This document shows, one piece after another, positions 26,634 through 35,305 of a stretch of 44,526 bases of DNA. Each line of letters begins with the position of its first letter. Positions within the stretch are counted from its first letter, which is position 1. The notes beneath the pieces are model-generated. The model worked only from the letters and a program-made list of their open reading frames with translations, was not told the DNA's origin and made no database searches. Both the position numbers and the translations under genes were made by a program. Location: assembly GCF_036625275.1 (NCBI RefSeq), contig NZ_JAZKUD010000032.1:1-44526 (forward strand), written 5' to 3'. Source of the stretch: Accumulibacter sp036625275 (GTDB lineage: Bacteria; Pseudomonadota; Gammaproteobacteria; Burkholderiales; Rhodocyclaceae).

Positions 26634-26666
26634 TTGACAGTCGGTTCTCCAGTGTTTGCGTAGAAT
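26634..26666 (+). promoter_or_regulatory. Possible glmM promoter
   Basis: A perfect TTGACA (26634-26639) lies upstream of TAGAAT (26661-26666), but the spacer of 21 bases is longer than the optimal 17. It is in the 108-bp folP-glmM gap. Weak call. Confidence 0.3.
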
Positions 26667-26718
26667 AGCGATGATTCAACAGACGTCGACTCATCTGCGC
26701 TCAGAGGGAGAGAAAATC

Positions 26719-28086
26719 GTGACAAGAAAGTATTTTGGAACTGACGGCGTGCGCGGTCGTGTTGGGGAAATCCCGATCACGCCGGATTTTGTCATGCGTC
26801 TCGGACATGCGACAGGACGGGTGCTCGCCGCACGCGACACTGCGCGCAGTCATGTCAAGGCGGGAGAGCGTCCGGCGATCCTGATCGGGAAGGATACGCG
26901 TATTTCCGGTTACATGCTGGAGGCGGCGCTGGAAGCCGGATTTTCTGCGGCGGGTGTCGATGTCTGCCTGGTTGGGCCAATGCCCACGCCGGCGATTGCT
27001 TACCTCACTCGTGCACTGCGCTTGCAGGCGGGAATCGTCATTTCCGCTTCACACAACCCATATTACGACAACGGTATTAAATTCTTCTCGGCAGCGGGCA
27101 CCAAGCTGCCCGATGACATGGAATCGGAGATTGAAGCTGCGCTCGACGAACCGCTGACTTGTGTACCTTCGGCCGGTCTTGGCCGGGCACGGAGAATCGA
27201 TGATGCGGATGGCCGCTATATCGAGTTCTGCAAGAGCACTTTTCCGTTTGAGATGGACCTGCGAGGGTTGAAAATCGTGGTCGACTGCGCAAACGGTGCG
27301 GCTTACCACATCGCACCGCATGTCTTCCACGAATTGGGCGCCGAGGTGACCAGCATCGGCAGCGAACCGAATGGCCTTAACATCAACCAGGAAGTCGGTG
27401 CGACGGCACCTGCTGCCTTGCGTGACGCTGTCGTGGCTCAAGGTGCCGACCTCGGGATTGCTCTGGACGGAGATGCAGACCGGGTGATGATGGTTGACGC
27501 AGTCGGCAATCTCTACGATGGCGATCAACTCCTGTTTGCGGTGGTGCGGGGCCGGCTACGTCAAGGCCACGTCGCGGGTGTCGTCGGTACCCTGATGAGC
27601 AATCTTGCGCTTGAGCATGCGCTGGCTGAGTTCAAGGTGCCTTTCGTTCGTGCCAATGTCGGCGACCGATACGTGATGGACATGCTGCGGCAGAAAGGCT
27701 GGCTTTATGGTGGGGAGAATTCGGGGCACATTCTCTGTCTCGACCGGCATACCACCGGCGATGGCATCGTTTCCGCCCTGCAGGTGCTTTCTGTCTTGCG
27801 CGAAGAGGGCTGCGATCTCCAACAACTTCTCGGGAATCTGAAGCTCTATCCACAAAAGCTGATCAATGTGGCGTTGAGCAAGGGCTTCCCCTGGAAAGAC
27901 CACCCGTTGATCGGATCGACGCAGCGCGAGGTGGAGAGTGAACTCAATGGCTGTGGGCGGGTACTTCTGCGTGCTTCAGGGACTGAACCGCTGCTGCGCG
28001 TGATGGTGGAGGGTCAGGACTCGGCAACCGTCTGCCGAGCGGCTGAGAAGCTGGCGGCCGCCGTGCGGGAAGCCGTCTCCTCGTGA
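26719..28086 (+). CDS. glmM: Phosphoglucosamine mutase
   Basis: Interconverts glucosamine 6- and 1-phosphate for UDP-GlcNAc, peptidoglycan and LPS. Phosphoserine loop ISASHNPYYDNGIKFF with active Ser111, metal loop DGDADR, sugar-binding GGENSGH, and the C-terminal RASGTEPLLRVMVEG are complete. GTG at 26719 gives the family start MTRKYFGTDGVRGRVG and has GAGGGAG upstream; ATGs further 5' add nonconserved residues. Length 455 is typical. Confidence 0.97.
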   Translation: MTRKYFGTDGVRGRVGEIPITPDFVMRLGHATGRVLAARDTARSHVKAGERPAILIGKDTRISGYMLEAALEAGFSAAGVDVCLVGPMPTPAIAYLTRALRLQAGIVISASHNPYYDNGIKFFSAAGTKLPDDMESEIEAALDEPLTCVPSAGLGRARRIDDADGRYIEFCKSTFPFEMDLRGLKIVVDCANGAAYHIAPHVFHELGAEVTSIGSEPNGLNINQEVGATAPAALRDAVVAQGADLGIALDGDADRVMMVDAVGNLYDGDQLLFAVVRGRLRQGHVAGVVGTLMSNLALEHALAEFKVPFVRANVGDRYVMDMLRQKGWLYGGENSGHILCLDRHTTGDGIVSALQVLSVLREEGCDLQQLLGNLKLYPQKLINVALSKGFPWKDHPLIGSTQREVESELNGCGRVLLRASGTEPLLRVMVEGQDSATVCRAAEKLAAAVREAVSS

Positions 28087-28403
28087 ACGGGTCGGGTTGC
28101 AACGCGTGCGCCTGGAGACAGTTGGCCTGAAACAGGGTATCGAGATGGCCATTTTTCAAAGGGTGCGAATGAAAGTGTTGATCGAGATGCCTTGTTCGAT
28201 CAAGATGCGTTGGCATCGGTGATCACTCCTCACCCGCGAGAGGGAGGGCATATCGGGAACTCCCAACACTTTCATTCACACCCGCGCGGCACAGCCGACA
28301 AGTTTGCTAAACTCCGCGACGGGTAGCGTGCTGGTTTGGATCTGCGCGGATGCTGCCGTGGTCGGTTGCTGTACGGCCCTTCTCCGAAGAACAGGAGTGG
28401 ATG
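28087..28403. other. 317-bp intergenic region with a long inverted repeat
   Basis: No gene seen. It contains the imperfect inverted repeat 28161-28283 (separate entry). A TGCTAAACT sequence around 28306-28313 resembles an extended -10 that could drive the downstream binding-protein/kinase pair. Confidence 0.55.
28161..28283. repeat. Inverted repeat with 20-bp arms
   Basis: GGGTGCGAATGAAAGTGTTG (28161-28180) and the complement arm at 28264-28283 match at 19 of 20 positions, around an 83-bp centre. The centre contains smaller inverted pieces (GATGCC/GGCATC) and a CCTCACCCGCGAGAGGGAGG segment. The GAAAGT...ACTTTC outer ends and purine/pyrimidine hairpin resemble the dispersed repeats at 31930-39276, so it may be a diverged member. 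Confidence 0.75.
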
Positions 28404-29225
28404 ATGAGTTCAGTGCGTCAGTGGTGGATCGTGCTGCTCGCCTTGTTGCTGGCGGGAACGGCTCGCGCCGAGGATCTGGTGATCCCCGGCAGCGGCAATC
28501 CGGAATATGTGCTCGACCAACTGGCCAGGGCGTTCAATGCACGACAGGCGCAGCACCGCATCGTCATCCCGCCGTCCACGGGCACCGCCGGCGCGCTGCG
28601 CGATGTCGGCGAGGGCATTTCCAGTGTCGGGCGCGTCGGACGGCTCCTCAAGGACGAAGAACGCAAACAGGGTTTCGTTTTTATTTCCCTCGGGCGTGAC
28701 CCGGTGGTCATCGTCGGCGGCGCTGGCGTGACCGTTCGAAGCCTCAGCGCAGCGCAATTGGTCGACATCTACAGCGGCAGGATCACCAACTGGGGCGAAT
28801 TGGGGGGCAAGGCCGCTCCGATTCGTGCCGTCGGACGCGAAAACTCCGACGCCAGCCGCCAGGCGATCGCCAAGGTCATCAAACCCTTCCAGGAAATCAC
28901 TTTCGGGCCGGGAGTCAAGACCGTGCACCTGGACCCCCAGTTGATCGCGCTGCTCGACCGTTACCCGAGCAGCCTGGGTATGCTCAATCGATCGGCGCTG
29001 GCCGCGTGCACCACCCGGGTCGTACACCTGGCGCTCGACGGCGTCGATCCGACCCCGGAAAATCTCGAGAAGGGAAGCTACCCGGCCTGGGTCGAACTCG
29101 GCCTGATTCACAAGCCCAACGGATTGACACCTGCCGCCAGGGCTTTCCTGGATTTCATTCGCTCGCCCGAGGGCCAGCGCATCGTGCGCCAGCACGGCAT
29201 CCTGCCGCCGGGGATGGCGGGCTGA
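28404..29225 (+). CDS. PstS-like periplasmic substrate-binding protein
   Basis: Type II periplasmic binding protein related to phosphate-binding PstS and PBP-like proteins. Signal peptide 1-22 (cut near ARA-ED), then LVIPGSGNPEYVLDQLARAFN, the STGTAGALRDV segment where PstS has its phosphate-binding Ser/Thr loop, LVDIYSGRITNW as in PstS, and a C-terminal FLDFIRSPEGQRIVRQHG. It is 273 residues, shorter than the true PstS at 40306. No permease or ATPase follows; a hybrid kinase begins 24 bases later, which suggests a sensory role. CAGGAG favours the second of two ATGs (28404); 28401 is possible. Confidence 0.82.
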   Translation: MSSVRQWWIVLLALLLAGTARAEDLVIPGSGNPEYVLDQLARAFNARQAQHRIVIPPSTGTAGALRDVGEGISSVGRVGRLLKDEERKQGFVFISLGRDPVVIVGGAGVTVRSLSAAQLVDIYSGRITNWGELGGKAAPIRAVGRENSDASRQAIAKVIKPFQEITFGPGVKTVHLDPQLIALLDRYPSSLGMLNRSALAACTTRVVHLALDGVDPTPENLEKGSYPAWVELGLIHKPNGLTPAARAFLDFIRSPEGQRIVRQHGILPPGMAG

Positions 29226-29249
29226 GCGAAGACCCGTCGAACGCTCCGG

Positions 29250-31931
29250 ATGCAACGCGGCCTCTTTTCCCGTTTCTCTCTCCACTTCACGCTGGTGCTG
29301 ATTTTCGCCTTGCTGGCGGGACTGGCGCAGTGGACGGCTTTCCGGGTTTCCGGGGATACCCTGCAGGCCACGGTGGACGCTCAGGAGATCGAGGAGATTC
29401 AGACCGTCGGCCGCGTTCTCCAGGAACTCCTGGCCGAGCATGCACAGCGCGCCCGCTTGACGGCCCGGCTGATCGCGCGTGGGGACAGTCTGGGAAGGCA
29501 TTTTTCCAGCTCACAGGGTGGAGACGCTGCCAAGACGCTTCGTCAGTCTCTGGATAACGCCAGGGTGGTCAGCGAGCTTGGCCTCATCGAGGTGACCGAT
29601 GATCGGGAAATCGTCCTCTACCGGAGCGATGACGCGGGATCGGGTGGCGATCGATCGTCAGCCTGGGGGGTCTTCGAAGCCTTGCAAGGCGAGAGCATTT
29701 TGGCCAGCGAACTCGAAGCCGGTACCTTGACGGTACGCGCGATCGAACCGATCCGCTCGCAAGGGCAGGTGGTCGGTACGATCGGCGTGGGTGTCCAGGT
29801 CGACTCGGCGCTGTTTCAGAAGCTCGGCCGGGAACTCGCCACCGAGCTTTTTCTGGTCGCCCGAACCGGGCAAGTGCTGGCTGCTTCGACGACCCGGCCG
29901 CGCAGTCTTGACCCCTCCCTGGTCCAGGAGGCACTGACCCAGAAGATCCCGGTCTTTCGCCAGTCCCGTGAGTCGCACGAGACGGTCGGCTACCTGCCGC
30001 TGATGATCGTCGACAGTGCCTATGTGGTGGTGGCCGTCCTGGACGGTTCGACGGCCTACCAGCGGCTGGACGAGGGCCAGGAACGCGCCGTCATCTACAC
30101 CCTGGTCATCTTCATGGGTTGCAGTTTGCTGGCAATTCTGTTGCTGCGTTGGACATTGCACCCCCTGTACGCGCTGCGCGACAAGGCAGAAGGACTGGCG
30201 CGGGAACTCACCGGCAGCGGCATCACTGCGAAATCGGGGAACGAGGTGCAGGTCGTGGTCAATGTTCTTGAAACCCTGACCAGTCGCCTGGTGGCACGCA
30301 ACACCGAATTGCTGGAAGCCAAACAGGTCGCCGAGGCCGCGAGCCACGCCAAGTCGAAGTTTCTCTCGAACATGAGCCACGAAATCCGCACACCGCTCAA
30401 CGGGATTCTGGGGATGGCCGAGATTCTCGAGCGTACGCCGCTCAACGCCGAGCAGGACCGCTATGTGCGCGCCATCGGCAGCGCCGGACGGGCACTGCAT
30501 GAGTTGCTGGGCGACATTCTCGACCTGGCGAAGATCGAGGCGGGTAGGTTGGTCATCGAACAGACCGATTTCGACCTCCAGGCCCTGCTTGGCCAGCTTG
30601 TCGACATCTTCCGGGAACTCGCGTCGACCCGCGGCAACATCCTGGTCACCGATTTTCGTCTCCCCGACCGGTTGGCCCTGAACGGCGACCCGACGCGTCT
30701 GCGCCAGATTCTGTCCAACCTGATCAGCAACGCCATCAAGTTCAGCGAAGGAGGAACGATCACCCTCGGCGTTTCCCCGCTCAACCCGCGTCCCGACGAC
30801 GACCGACTCTGGTTGCGCTGCAGTGTCCGCGATACCGGCATCGGTATTGCTCCCGAGGCGATCGCCGGCCTGTTCCAGCCTTTCGTCCAGGCCGACCAGT
30901 CGACGACCCGTCGCTTTGGCGGCAGCGGGCTTGGCCTGGTGATCTGCAGGCACTTTGTCGAATTGATGGGGGGCACGATCCGTGTAGACAGCACCCTCGG
31001 GCAGGGCAGCACCTTTACCATCGACCTGCCTTTTGCCAGGGCGGTGGCGCCGCTGGCCGAACCGACGACCGCCGCCCGGAGCGTCGACAAGATCAGGGCC
31101 CGCATTCTGGTGGCAGAGGACAACCCGGTCAATCAGGTCGTGATCGAGGCCATTCTGGGGCAGCTTGGCGCTACCGTCACGATCGCCGAAAATGGCGCGC
31201 TGGCGGTGGAGGCTTTGCAGCAGTCGGCGTTCGATCTGGTCCTGATGGACTGTCAGATGCCGGTCATGGACGGTTACGGGGCGACGGCAGCGATCCGCGC
31301 TCTGCCGCCGCCATGGTCGCGGGTGCCGATCGTCGCGCTCACCGCCAACGCCCTGCCCGAGGATCGCCAGCGCTGCCTCGACGCCGGCATGAACGACTAT
31401 CTCAGCAAGCCGGTTCGCATCCAGCCATTGCTGGCCTGTCTGCTGCACTGGCTGCCTGCCGGCGCCAGTGCTTCGGTGGCGGCTTCGCCGCCGCCTGCCA
31501 CACTGCCGGCTTCGCCGTCGCCTGCCGCGTTGCCGGTTCAGACCAGCTCAGCCCCGACATCCTTGCTCGACCGCAGCGCCCTGGTCGACAATCCGAGCTT
31601 CAACCATCCCGGCACGGGCAAGCTGGTGGAGCGGGTGATCGCCCTGTATCTGGATGACACCCCGAAGCTCATCGCCACCCTCCGCACGCGTCTGCCGGAG
31701 CCGGCCTGGCCGGAAGTCACGCGCGCTGCCCACAGTCTGAAGTCGTCGAGTGCCGCGATTGGCCTCGCGAGTATTTCAGCCCGCGCCGCCCACATCGAAG
31801 CCCTCGCTCGCCAGCAGGACGCAGCCGAAGTGGCCACAGCACTGCCCGGACTCGAAGCGGAGTTTGCGCAGGCCGTCCCGGAACTGCGCGCCGAACTCGA
31901 ACGACTGACCGGCAAATCGCCAGTCACCTAA
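29250..31931 (+). CDS. Hybrid sensor histidine kinase with REC and HPt domains
   Basis: Complete His-Asp-His phosphorelay in one 893-residue protein. Membrane helix 1 (about 10-32), periplasmic cache-like sensor (33-280), membrane helix 2 (281-301), HAMP (302-355), HisKA with phospho-acceptor His377 in SHEIRTPLNG, ATPase domain with N box Asn494, DTGIGI (528-533) and GGSGLGL (557-563), receiver with Asp667 and Lys720, an Ala/Pro linker (737-768), and HPt with His828 in AAHSLKSSS. No output domain or separate response regulator gene lies nearby, so the target is elsewhere. It starts 24 bases after the PstS-like gene, implying that the binding protein may feed its sensor domain. Confidence 0.93.
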   Translation: MQRGLFSRFSLHFTLVLIFALLAGLAQWTAFRVSGDTLQATVDAQEIEEIQTVGRVLQELLAEHAQRARLTARLIARGDSLGRHFSSSQGGDAAKTLRQSLDNARVVSELGLIEVTDDREIVLYRSDDAGSGGDRSSAWGVFEALQGESILASELEAGTLTVRAIEPIRSQGQVVGTIGVGVQVDSALFQKLGRELATELFLVARTGQVLAASTTRPRSLDPSLVQEALTQKIPVFRQSRESHETVGYLPLMIVDSAYVVVAVLDGSTAYQRLDEGQERAVIYTLVIFMGCSLLAILLLRWTLHPLYALRDKAEGLARELTGSGITAKSGNEVQVVVNVLETLTSRLVARNTELLEAKQVAEAASHAKSKFLSNMSHEIRTPLNGILGMAEILERTPLNAEQDRYVRAIGSAGRALHELLGDILDLAKIEAGRLVIEQTDFDLQALLGQLVDIFRELASTRGNILVTDFRLPDRLALNGDPTRLRQILSNLISNAIKFSEGGTITLGVSPLNPRPDDDRLWLRCSVRDTGIGIAPEAIAGLFQPFVQADQSTTRRFGGSGLGLVICRHFVELMGGTIRVDSTLGQGSTFTIDLPFARAVAPLAEPTTAARSVDKIRARILVAEDNPVNQVVIEAILGQLGATVTIAENGALAVEALQQSAFDLVLMDCQMPVMDGYGATAAIRALPPPWSRVPIVALTANALPEDRQRCLDAGMNDYLSKPVRIQPLLACLLHWLPAGASASVAASPPPATLPASPSPAALPVQTSSAPTSLLDRSALVDNPSFNHPGTGKLVERVIALYLDDTPKLIATLRTRLPEPAWPEVTRAAHSLKSSSAAIGLASISARAAHIEALARQQDAAEVATALPGLEAEFAQAVPELRAELERLTGKSPVT

Positions 31932-32059
31932 CGGTCAGCTCTCCTCCAGACCCCGATCATGAAAGTCATGACCGTTGCCCTCTCCCCCGACTCCTCCCCC
32001 GCAAGTGGGGAGGGGAGATTCGTGAGCCGCTGACGCGACTTTCCTTAACGGTTGAAAGT
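31930..32059 (+). repeat. Dispersed palindromic repeat, copy A
   Basis: Left arm AACGGTCA (31930-31937), right arm GAAAGTCATGACCGTT (31961-31976), then a pyrimidine-rich tract and a CTCCTCCCC/GGGGAGGGG hairpin around 31991-32015, then GATTCGTGAG and GACTTTC at 32037-32043, which complements GAAAGTC of the right arm. It ends against the GNAT start codon. Confidence 0.85.
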
Positions 32060-32581
32060 ATGAAGATCCTGATCACCCCCCTCACCGCAGCCGATGTCGA
32101 TGCCGTCTCTGCACTGGCACGCCGGATCTGGCAGCAGACCTACCCTGGGATCATCAGCCAGGCGCAGATCGACTTCATGCTCGAACAGCGCTACCACCGG
32201 CAGCGCCTGCTCGACGAGTTGACCATGCCGGATCTCTGGTGGGATCAGCTCCGGGTCGATGGCCAACTGGCCGGTTTTTCGTCCTGCCTGCGGGTCGACG
32301 GCGGCAAGGAAATGAAACTCGACAAGATCTACGTCGATCCGGCAAGGCAGCGCCTGGGCCTCGGCGCCCGGCTCATTGCGCAGGTGGCCGAGCGCGCGCT
32401 GGCGCTTGGTTGTGGGACACTGATTCTGGCGGTCAACAAGCGGAATCAGGCCGCCATCGCTGCTTATCGCAAGCATGGCTTTGCCGTTCGCGAATCAGTG
32501 TGCGTCGATATTGGCCAGGGATTCGTCATGGACGACTTTATAATGGCGAAACCGTTGCTTGGGCACCCTGCCGAATCCTGA
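32060..32581 (+). CDS. GNAT-family N-acetyltransferase
   Basis: Acetyl-CoA-dependent transferase of unknown substrate; 173 residues. Motif A KIYVDPARQRLGLGARLI (about 93-110) holds the R/QxxGxG/A pyrophosphate loop, followed by LILAVNKRNQAAIAAYRKHGF, the usual motif B. The N-terminal part resembles RimI/WecD-type folds. The base pairs just upstream, including the likely ribosome-binding region GTTGAAAG, belong to the end of repeat copy A. Confidence 0.85.
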   Translation: MKILITPLTAADVDAVSALARRIWQQTYPGIISQAQIDFMLEQRYHRQRLLDELTMPDLWWDQLRVDGQLAGFSSCLRVDGGKEMKLDKIYVDPARQRLGLGARLIAQVAERALALGCGTLILAVNKRNQAAIAAYRKHGFAVRESVCVDIGQGFVMDDFIMAKPLLGHPAES

Positions 32582-32584
32582 ACC

Positions 32585-32716
32585 AACGGTCATGGCGAAT
32601 AAAACGCCCCCCAATGATGAAAGCTTTGACGCCATGACCGTTTCCCTCTCCCCCAACCCTCTCCCGCTGGCGGGAGAGGGGAGCGTTATGAGTCGCTGCG
32701 CAACTTTCACGGTAAG
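32585..32716 (+). repeat. Dispersed palindromic repeat, copy B
   Basis: Perfect 13-bp arms AACGGTCATGGCG (32585-32597) and CGCCATGACCGTT (32630-32642), then CCCTCTCCCCCAACC and a CTCTCCCGC/GCGGGAGAG hairpin (32660-32679), GAGTCGCTGCGC and ACTTTCAC near 32704-32710. It ends exactly at the dapF start codon, whose poor ribosome-binding site (GGTAAG) lies in the repeat end. Confidence 0.85.
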
Positions 32717-33547
32717 ATGAAACTGAACTTCACCAAGATGCAGGGGCTCGGCAATGACTTTGTCGTGCTCGACGGGATTCGCCAGGCGCTCGAACTGACG
32801 CGCGAGCAACTGCGCTTCCTGGCCGACCGCCATTTCGGCATTGGCTGCGACCAGGTGCTGCTGGTCGAAGCGGGCACGCGGCCCGATGTCGATTTCCGCT
32901 ATCGCATCTTCAATGGCGATGGTGGCGAGGTCGAGCAGTGCGGCAACGGCGCACGCTGCTTCGCCCACTTTGTCCATCAACAGGGGCTGACGAGGAAACG
33001 CGAGATCCGCGTCGAAACGATGCGCGGCGTGATCGTTCCGCGCCTCGAGGAGGACGGTTCGGTGACCGTCGACATGGGGGTGCCGGTATTTGCCCCCGAC
33101 AAGATTCCCTTCGTCAGCGACCGCGACGATCTTTTGCAGCCACTCCGGGTCGCCGACGAGGAATGGGCCGTGACCGCTGTCGGCATGGGCAATCCGCACG
33201 CCGTGCAAGTGGTTGCCGACGTCGACAGCGCACCAGTCGAGCGGCTGGGGCCACTGATCGAATCGCACCCGCGTTTCCCGCAACGCGTCAACGCCGGTTT
33301 CATGCAGGTGCTCGACCGGCACGCGATTCGCCTGCGGGTTTTCGAACGTGGCGCGGGTGAAACGCTGGCCTGCGGCAGCGGCGCCTGCGCTGCCGTGGTC
33401 GCCGGTATCGCGCGCGGCCTGCTCGATTCGCCGGTGCGCGTCGAAACCCGCGGTGGCGATCTGAGCATCGTCTGGAATGGCCAGGGAACACCGGTATCGA
33501 TGACCGGTCCTGCGCTTACTGTATTCAACGGAGAAATCGAGTTATGA
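32717..33547 (+). CDS. dapF: Diaminopimelate epimerase
   Basis: Converts LL- to meso-diaminopimelate for lysine and peptidoglycan. MKLNFTKMQGLGNDFVVLDG is the family N-terminus; the two catalytic cysteines are Cys75 (EQCGNGARC) and Cys219 (LACGSGAC). Length 276 is normal. Its stop overlaps the DUF484 start (ATGA), opening the conserved dapF-DUF484-xerC cluster. Confidence 0.97.
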   Translation: MKLNFTKMQGLGNDFVVLDGIRQALELTREQLRFLADRHFGIGCDQVLLVEAGTRPDVDFRYRIFNGDGGEVEQCGNGARCFAHFVHQQGLTRKREIRVETMRGVIVPRLEEDGSVTVDMGVPVFAPDKIPFVSDRDDLLQPLRVADEEWAVTAVGMGNPHAVQVVADVDSAPVERLGPLIESHPRFPQRVNAGFMQVLDRHAIRLRVFERGAGETLACGSGACAAVVAGIARGLLDSPVRVETRGGDLSIVWNGQGTPVSMTGPALTVFNGEIEL

Positions 33548-34197
33548 GGTCGGAAGAAGTCGCGCGTTACCTGCAGGACAATCCCAAGTTTTTCGAGGAA
33601 CACGCTGATCTGGTCTCCAACATGGTGGTTCCGCACCCGTATGCGGGGCGGACGATCTCGATCACCGAACGTCAGATGCTGGCGCTGCGCGACAAGAACC
33701 GGCACCTCGAAGGCAAGATGGGCGAGTTGCTGCAGTTTGCCGAGGAAAACGACGCGATCAGCGAGAAAATGCACCGGCTGGCGGTGGGTCTGATCATCGC
33801 CAGGAGTTTTCAGGCGGTGCTGCACACCCTGAATTTCCACCTGCGTGACGATTTTGCCGTCCCGCACGTGGCTCTGCGCCTCTGGCATCGTCCGGAAGGC
33901 AGCGACGAGCTGCCCGAATTCGCCGAGGTCAGCCAGGAACTGCAGGCGTTTGCAGAAACGCTGACGCAACCCTACTGTGGTTCGACGGCGGGTTTCGAAA
34001 CCTCATCGTGGTTCGGTGAGGCGTCGCTGCATGTCCGTTCACAAGGCCTGATCGCGATGCACCACGGGAGCGCCACGATCGGCATGATTGCCCTCGGCAG
34101 CGAAGATCACGAGCGTTTCTACGCAGGCATGGGGACTGTCTACCTCGTGCGTCTCGGTGAAATGTCGGCGGCGGCGCTGACGCGTGTCCTGCGCTGA
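33544..34197 (+). CDS. DUF484 family protein
   Basis: YigA-like protein of 217 residues with a GAF-like fold; function unknown. Typical N-terminus SEEVARYLQDNPKFFEEHADLVSNMVVPHPYAGRTISI-type region followed by a coiled-coil (MLALRDKNRHLEGKMGELLQFAEEND), then the GAF-like half ending in GSEDHERFYAGMGTVYLVRLGEM. It overlaps dapF by 4 bases and precedes xerC by 10, as in E. coli. Confidence 0.9.
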   Translation: MRSEEVARYLQDNPKFFEEHADLVSNMVVPHPYAGRTISITERQMLALRDKNRHLEGKMGELLQFAEENDAISEKMHRLAVGLIIARSFQAVLHTLNFHLRDDFAVPHVALRLWHRPEGSDELPEFAEVSQELQAFAETLTQPYCGSTAGFETSSWFGEASLHVRSQGLIAMHHGSATIGMIALGSEDHERFYAGMGTVYLVRLGEMSAAALTRVLR

Positions 34198-34207
34198 AAC
34201 GACCTCG

Positions 34208-35170
34208 ATGGCTGCCCGCGCGCGCGCGGCCAGCGTCAGCGCCTACCTTGACGAACTGGCGCAGCAGCGGCGGCTGTCGGCGCACACGGTCAGGAATTAT
34301 CGGCGTGATCTCGATCTGCTCTGCGACCTGAGCAACGGCTTGCCGAAGGATTTGCCGGGCGAATCGCCCACCGGTTCGCGCGCTGAATGCTCCGATGCCT
34401 CCGGCTTCGACGCCCTGCAGACGCATCACATCCGCCGCTTCGTCGCGCAGTTGCACGCGCGCGGGCTCGGTGGCCGCTCGCTTGGGCGCACGCTCTCGGC
34501 CTGGCGCGGTTTTTATCGCTGGCTTGGCCAGCGCGGCATGGCCACGCAGAATCCCGTGGATGGCGTGCGGCCGCCGCGGAGCCCCAGGGCCTTGCCGAAA
34601 GTGCTGTCGCCTGACGAAGCGAACCGCTTGCTGGAAACGAATCCGGAAAACCTGTTGGCGGTTCGTGATCAGGCGATCTTCGAGTTGTTCTATTCTTCGG
34701 GCTTGCGCCTGGCCGAACTCGCAGCCCTCGACCTCGCCTCTCTTGACGATCTATTGGCTGGCGAGGTGCGCGTCCTCGGCAAGCGCAGCAAGCTGCGCAT
34801 CGTTCCCGTGGGGAGCAAGGCCAGGGAGGCAGTGGCGCTGTGGGCTGCGCAGCGCGCCCGCCTGGCGGCGGCCGACGAGGCGGCGCTGTTCGTTGGCCAG
34901 CACGGCAAACGCCTGGGCATGCGCATGATCCAGCAACGCCTGCAGCGGCGTGGGCTGGTACAGGGCCTGCCGGCACGGGTGCATCCGCACATGCTGCGCC
35001 ACTCCTTCGCCTCGCACGTGCTGCAGTCCTCGGGCGATCTGCGGGCGGTGCAGGAGATGCTCGGTCATGCCAGCATCGCCTCGACACAGGTCTACACGCA
35101 TCTTGATTTCCAGCATTTGGCGGCCGTTTACGACCAGGCGCATCCACGCGCCAAACGCAAGCCGGAGTGA
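34208..35170 (+). CDS. xerC: Tyrosine recombinase XerC
   Basis: Resolves chromosome dimers at dif with XerD. Catalytic residues Arg167 (SSGLRLAELA), Lys192 (GKRSK), His261 and Arg264 (HPHMLRHSFASHVL), His287 (LGHASI) and Tyr296 (TQVYTH) are all present. The dapF-DUF484 context supports XerC over XerD. The N-terminal SAM-like domain has an extra loop at about 41-66, rich in Gly/Ser/Pro, giving 320 residues against about 300. ATG 34208 is preferred; a GTG at 34184 overlaps the DUF484 end. Confidence 0.94.
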   Translation: MAARARAASVSAYLDELAQQRRLSAHTVRNYRRDLDLLCDLSNGLPKDLPGESPTGSRAECSDASGFDALQTHHIRRFVAQLHARGLGGRSLGRTLSAWRGFYRWLGQRGMATQNPVDGVRPPRSPRALPKVLSPDEANRLLETNPENLLAVRDQAIFELFYSSGLRLAELAALDLASLDDLLAGEVRVLGKRSKLRIVPVGSKAREAVALWAAQRARLAAADEAALFVGQHGKRLGMRMIQQRLQRRGLVQGLPARVHPHMLRHSFASHVLQSSGDLRAVQEMLGHASIASTQVYTHLDFQHLAAVYDQAHPRAKRKPE

Positions 35171-35305
35171 CACGCAAGGCGGCCAGGCCAGTTCAGCCCG
35201 GTCATCGCCACCCTTCTGGATCATCGGCAGGCTTTTCAGAGGCCGTCGCACTGCTTGCTTGCGGAGGGCATTCCGACGCCGGAGGGGGTCTGGGATGGCC
35301 TCGTT

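Noticed and set aside
29658..31448. 596-codon minus-strand frame opposite the hybrid kinase
   Set aside because: All kinase, receiver and HPt motifs are on the plus strand; the long antisense frame follows from high GC at codon third positions.
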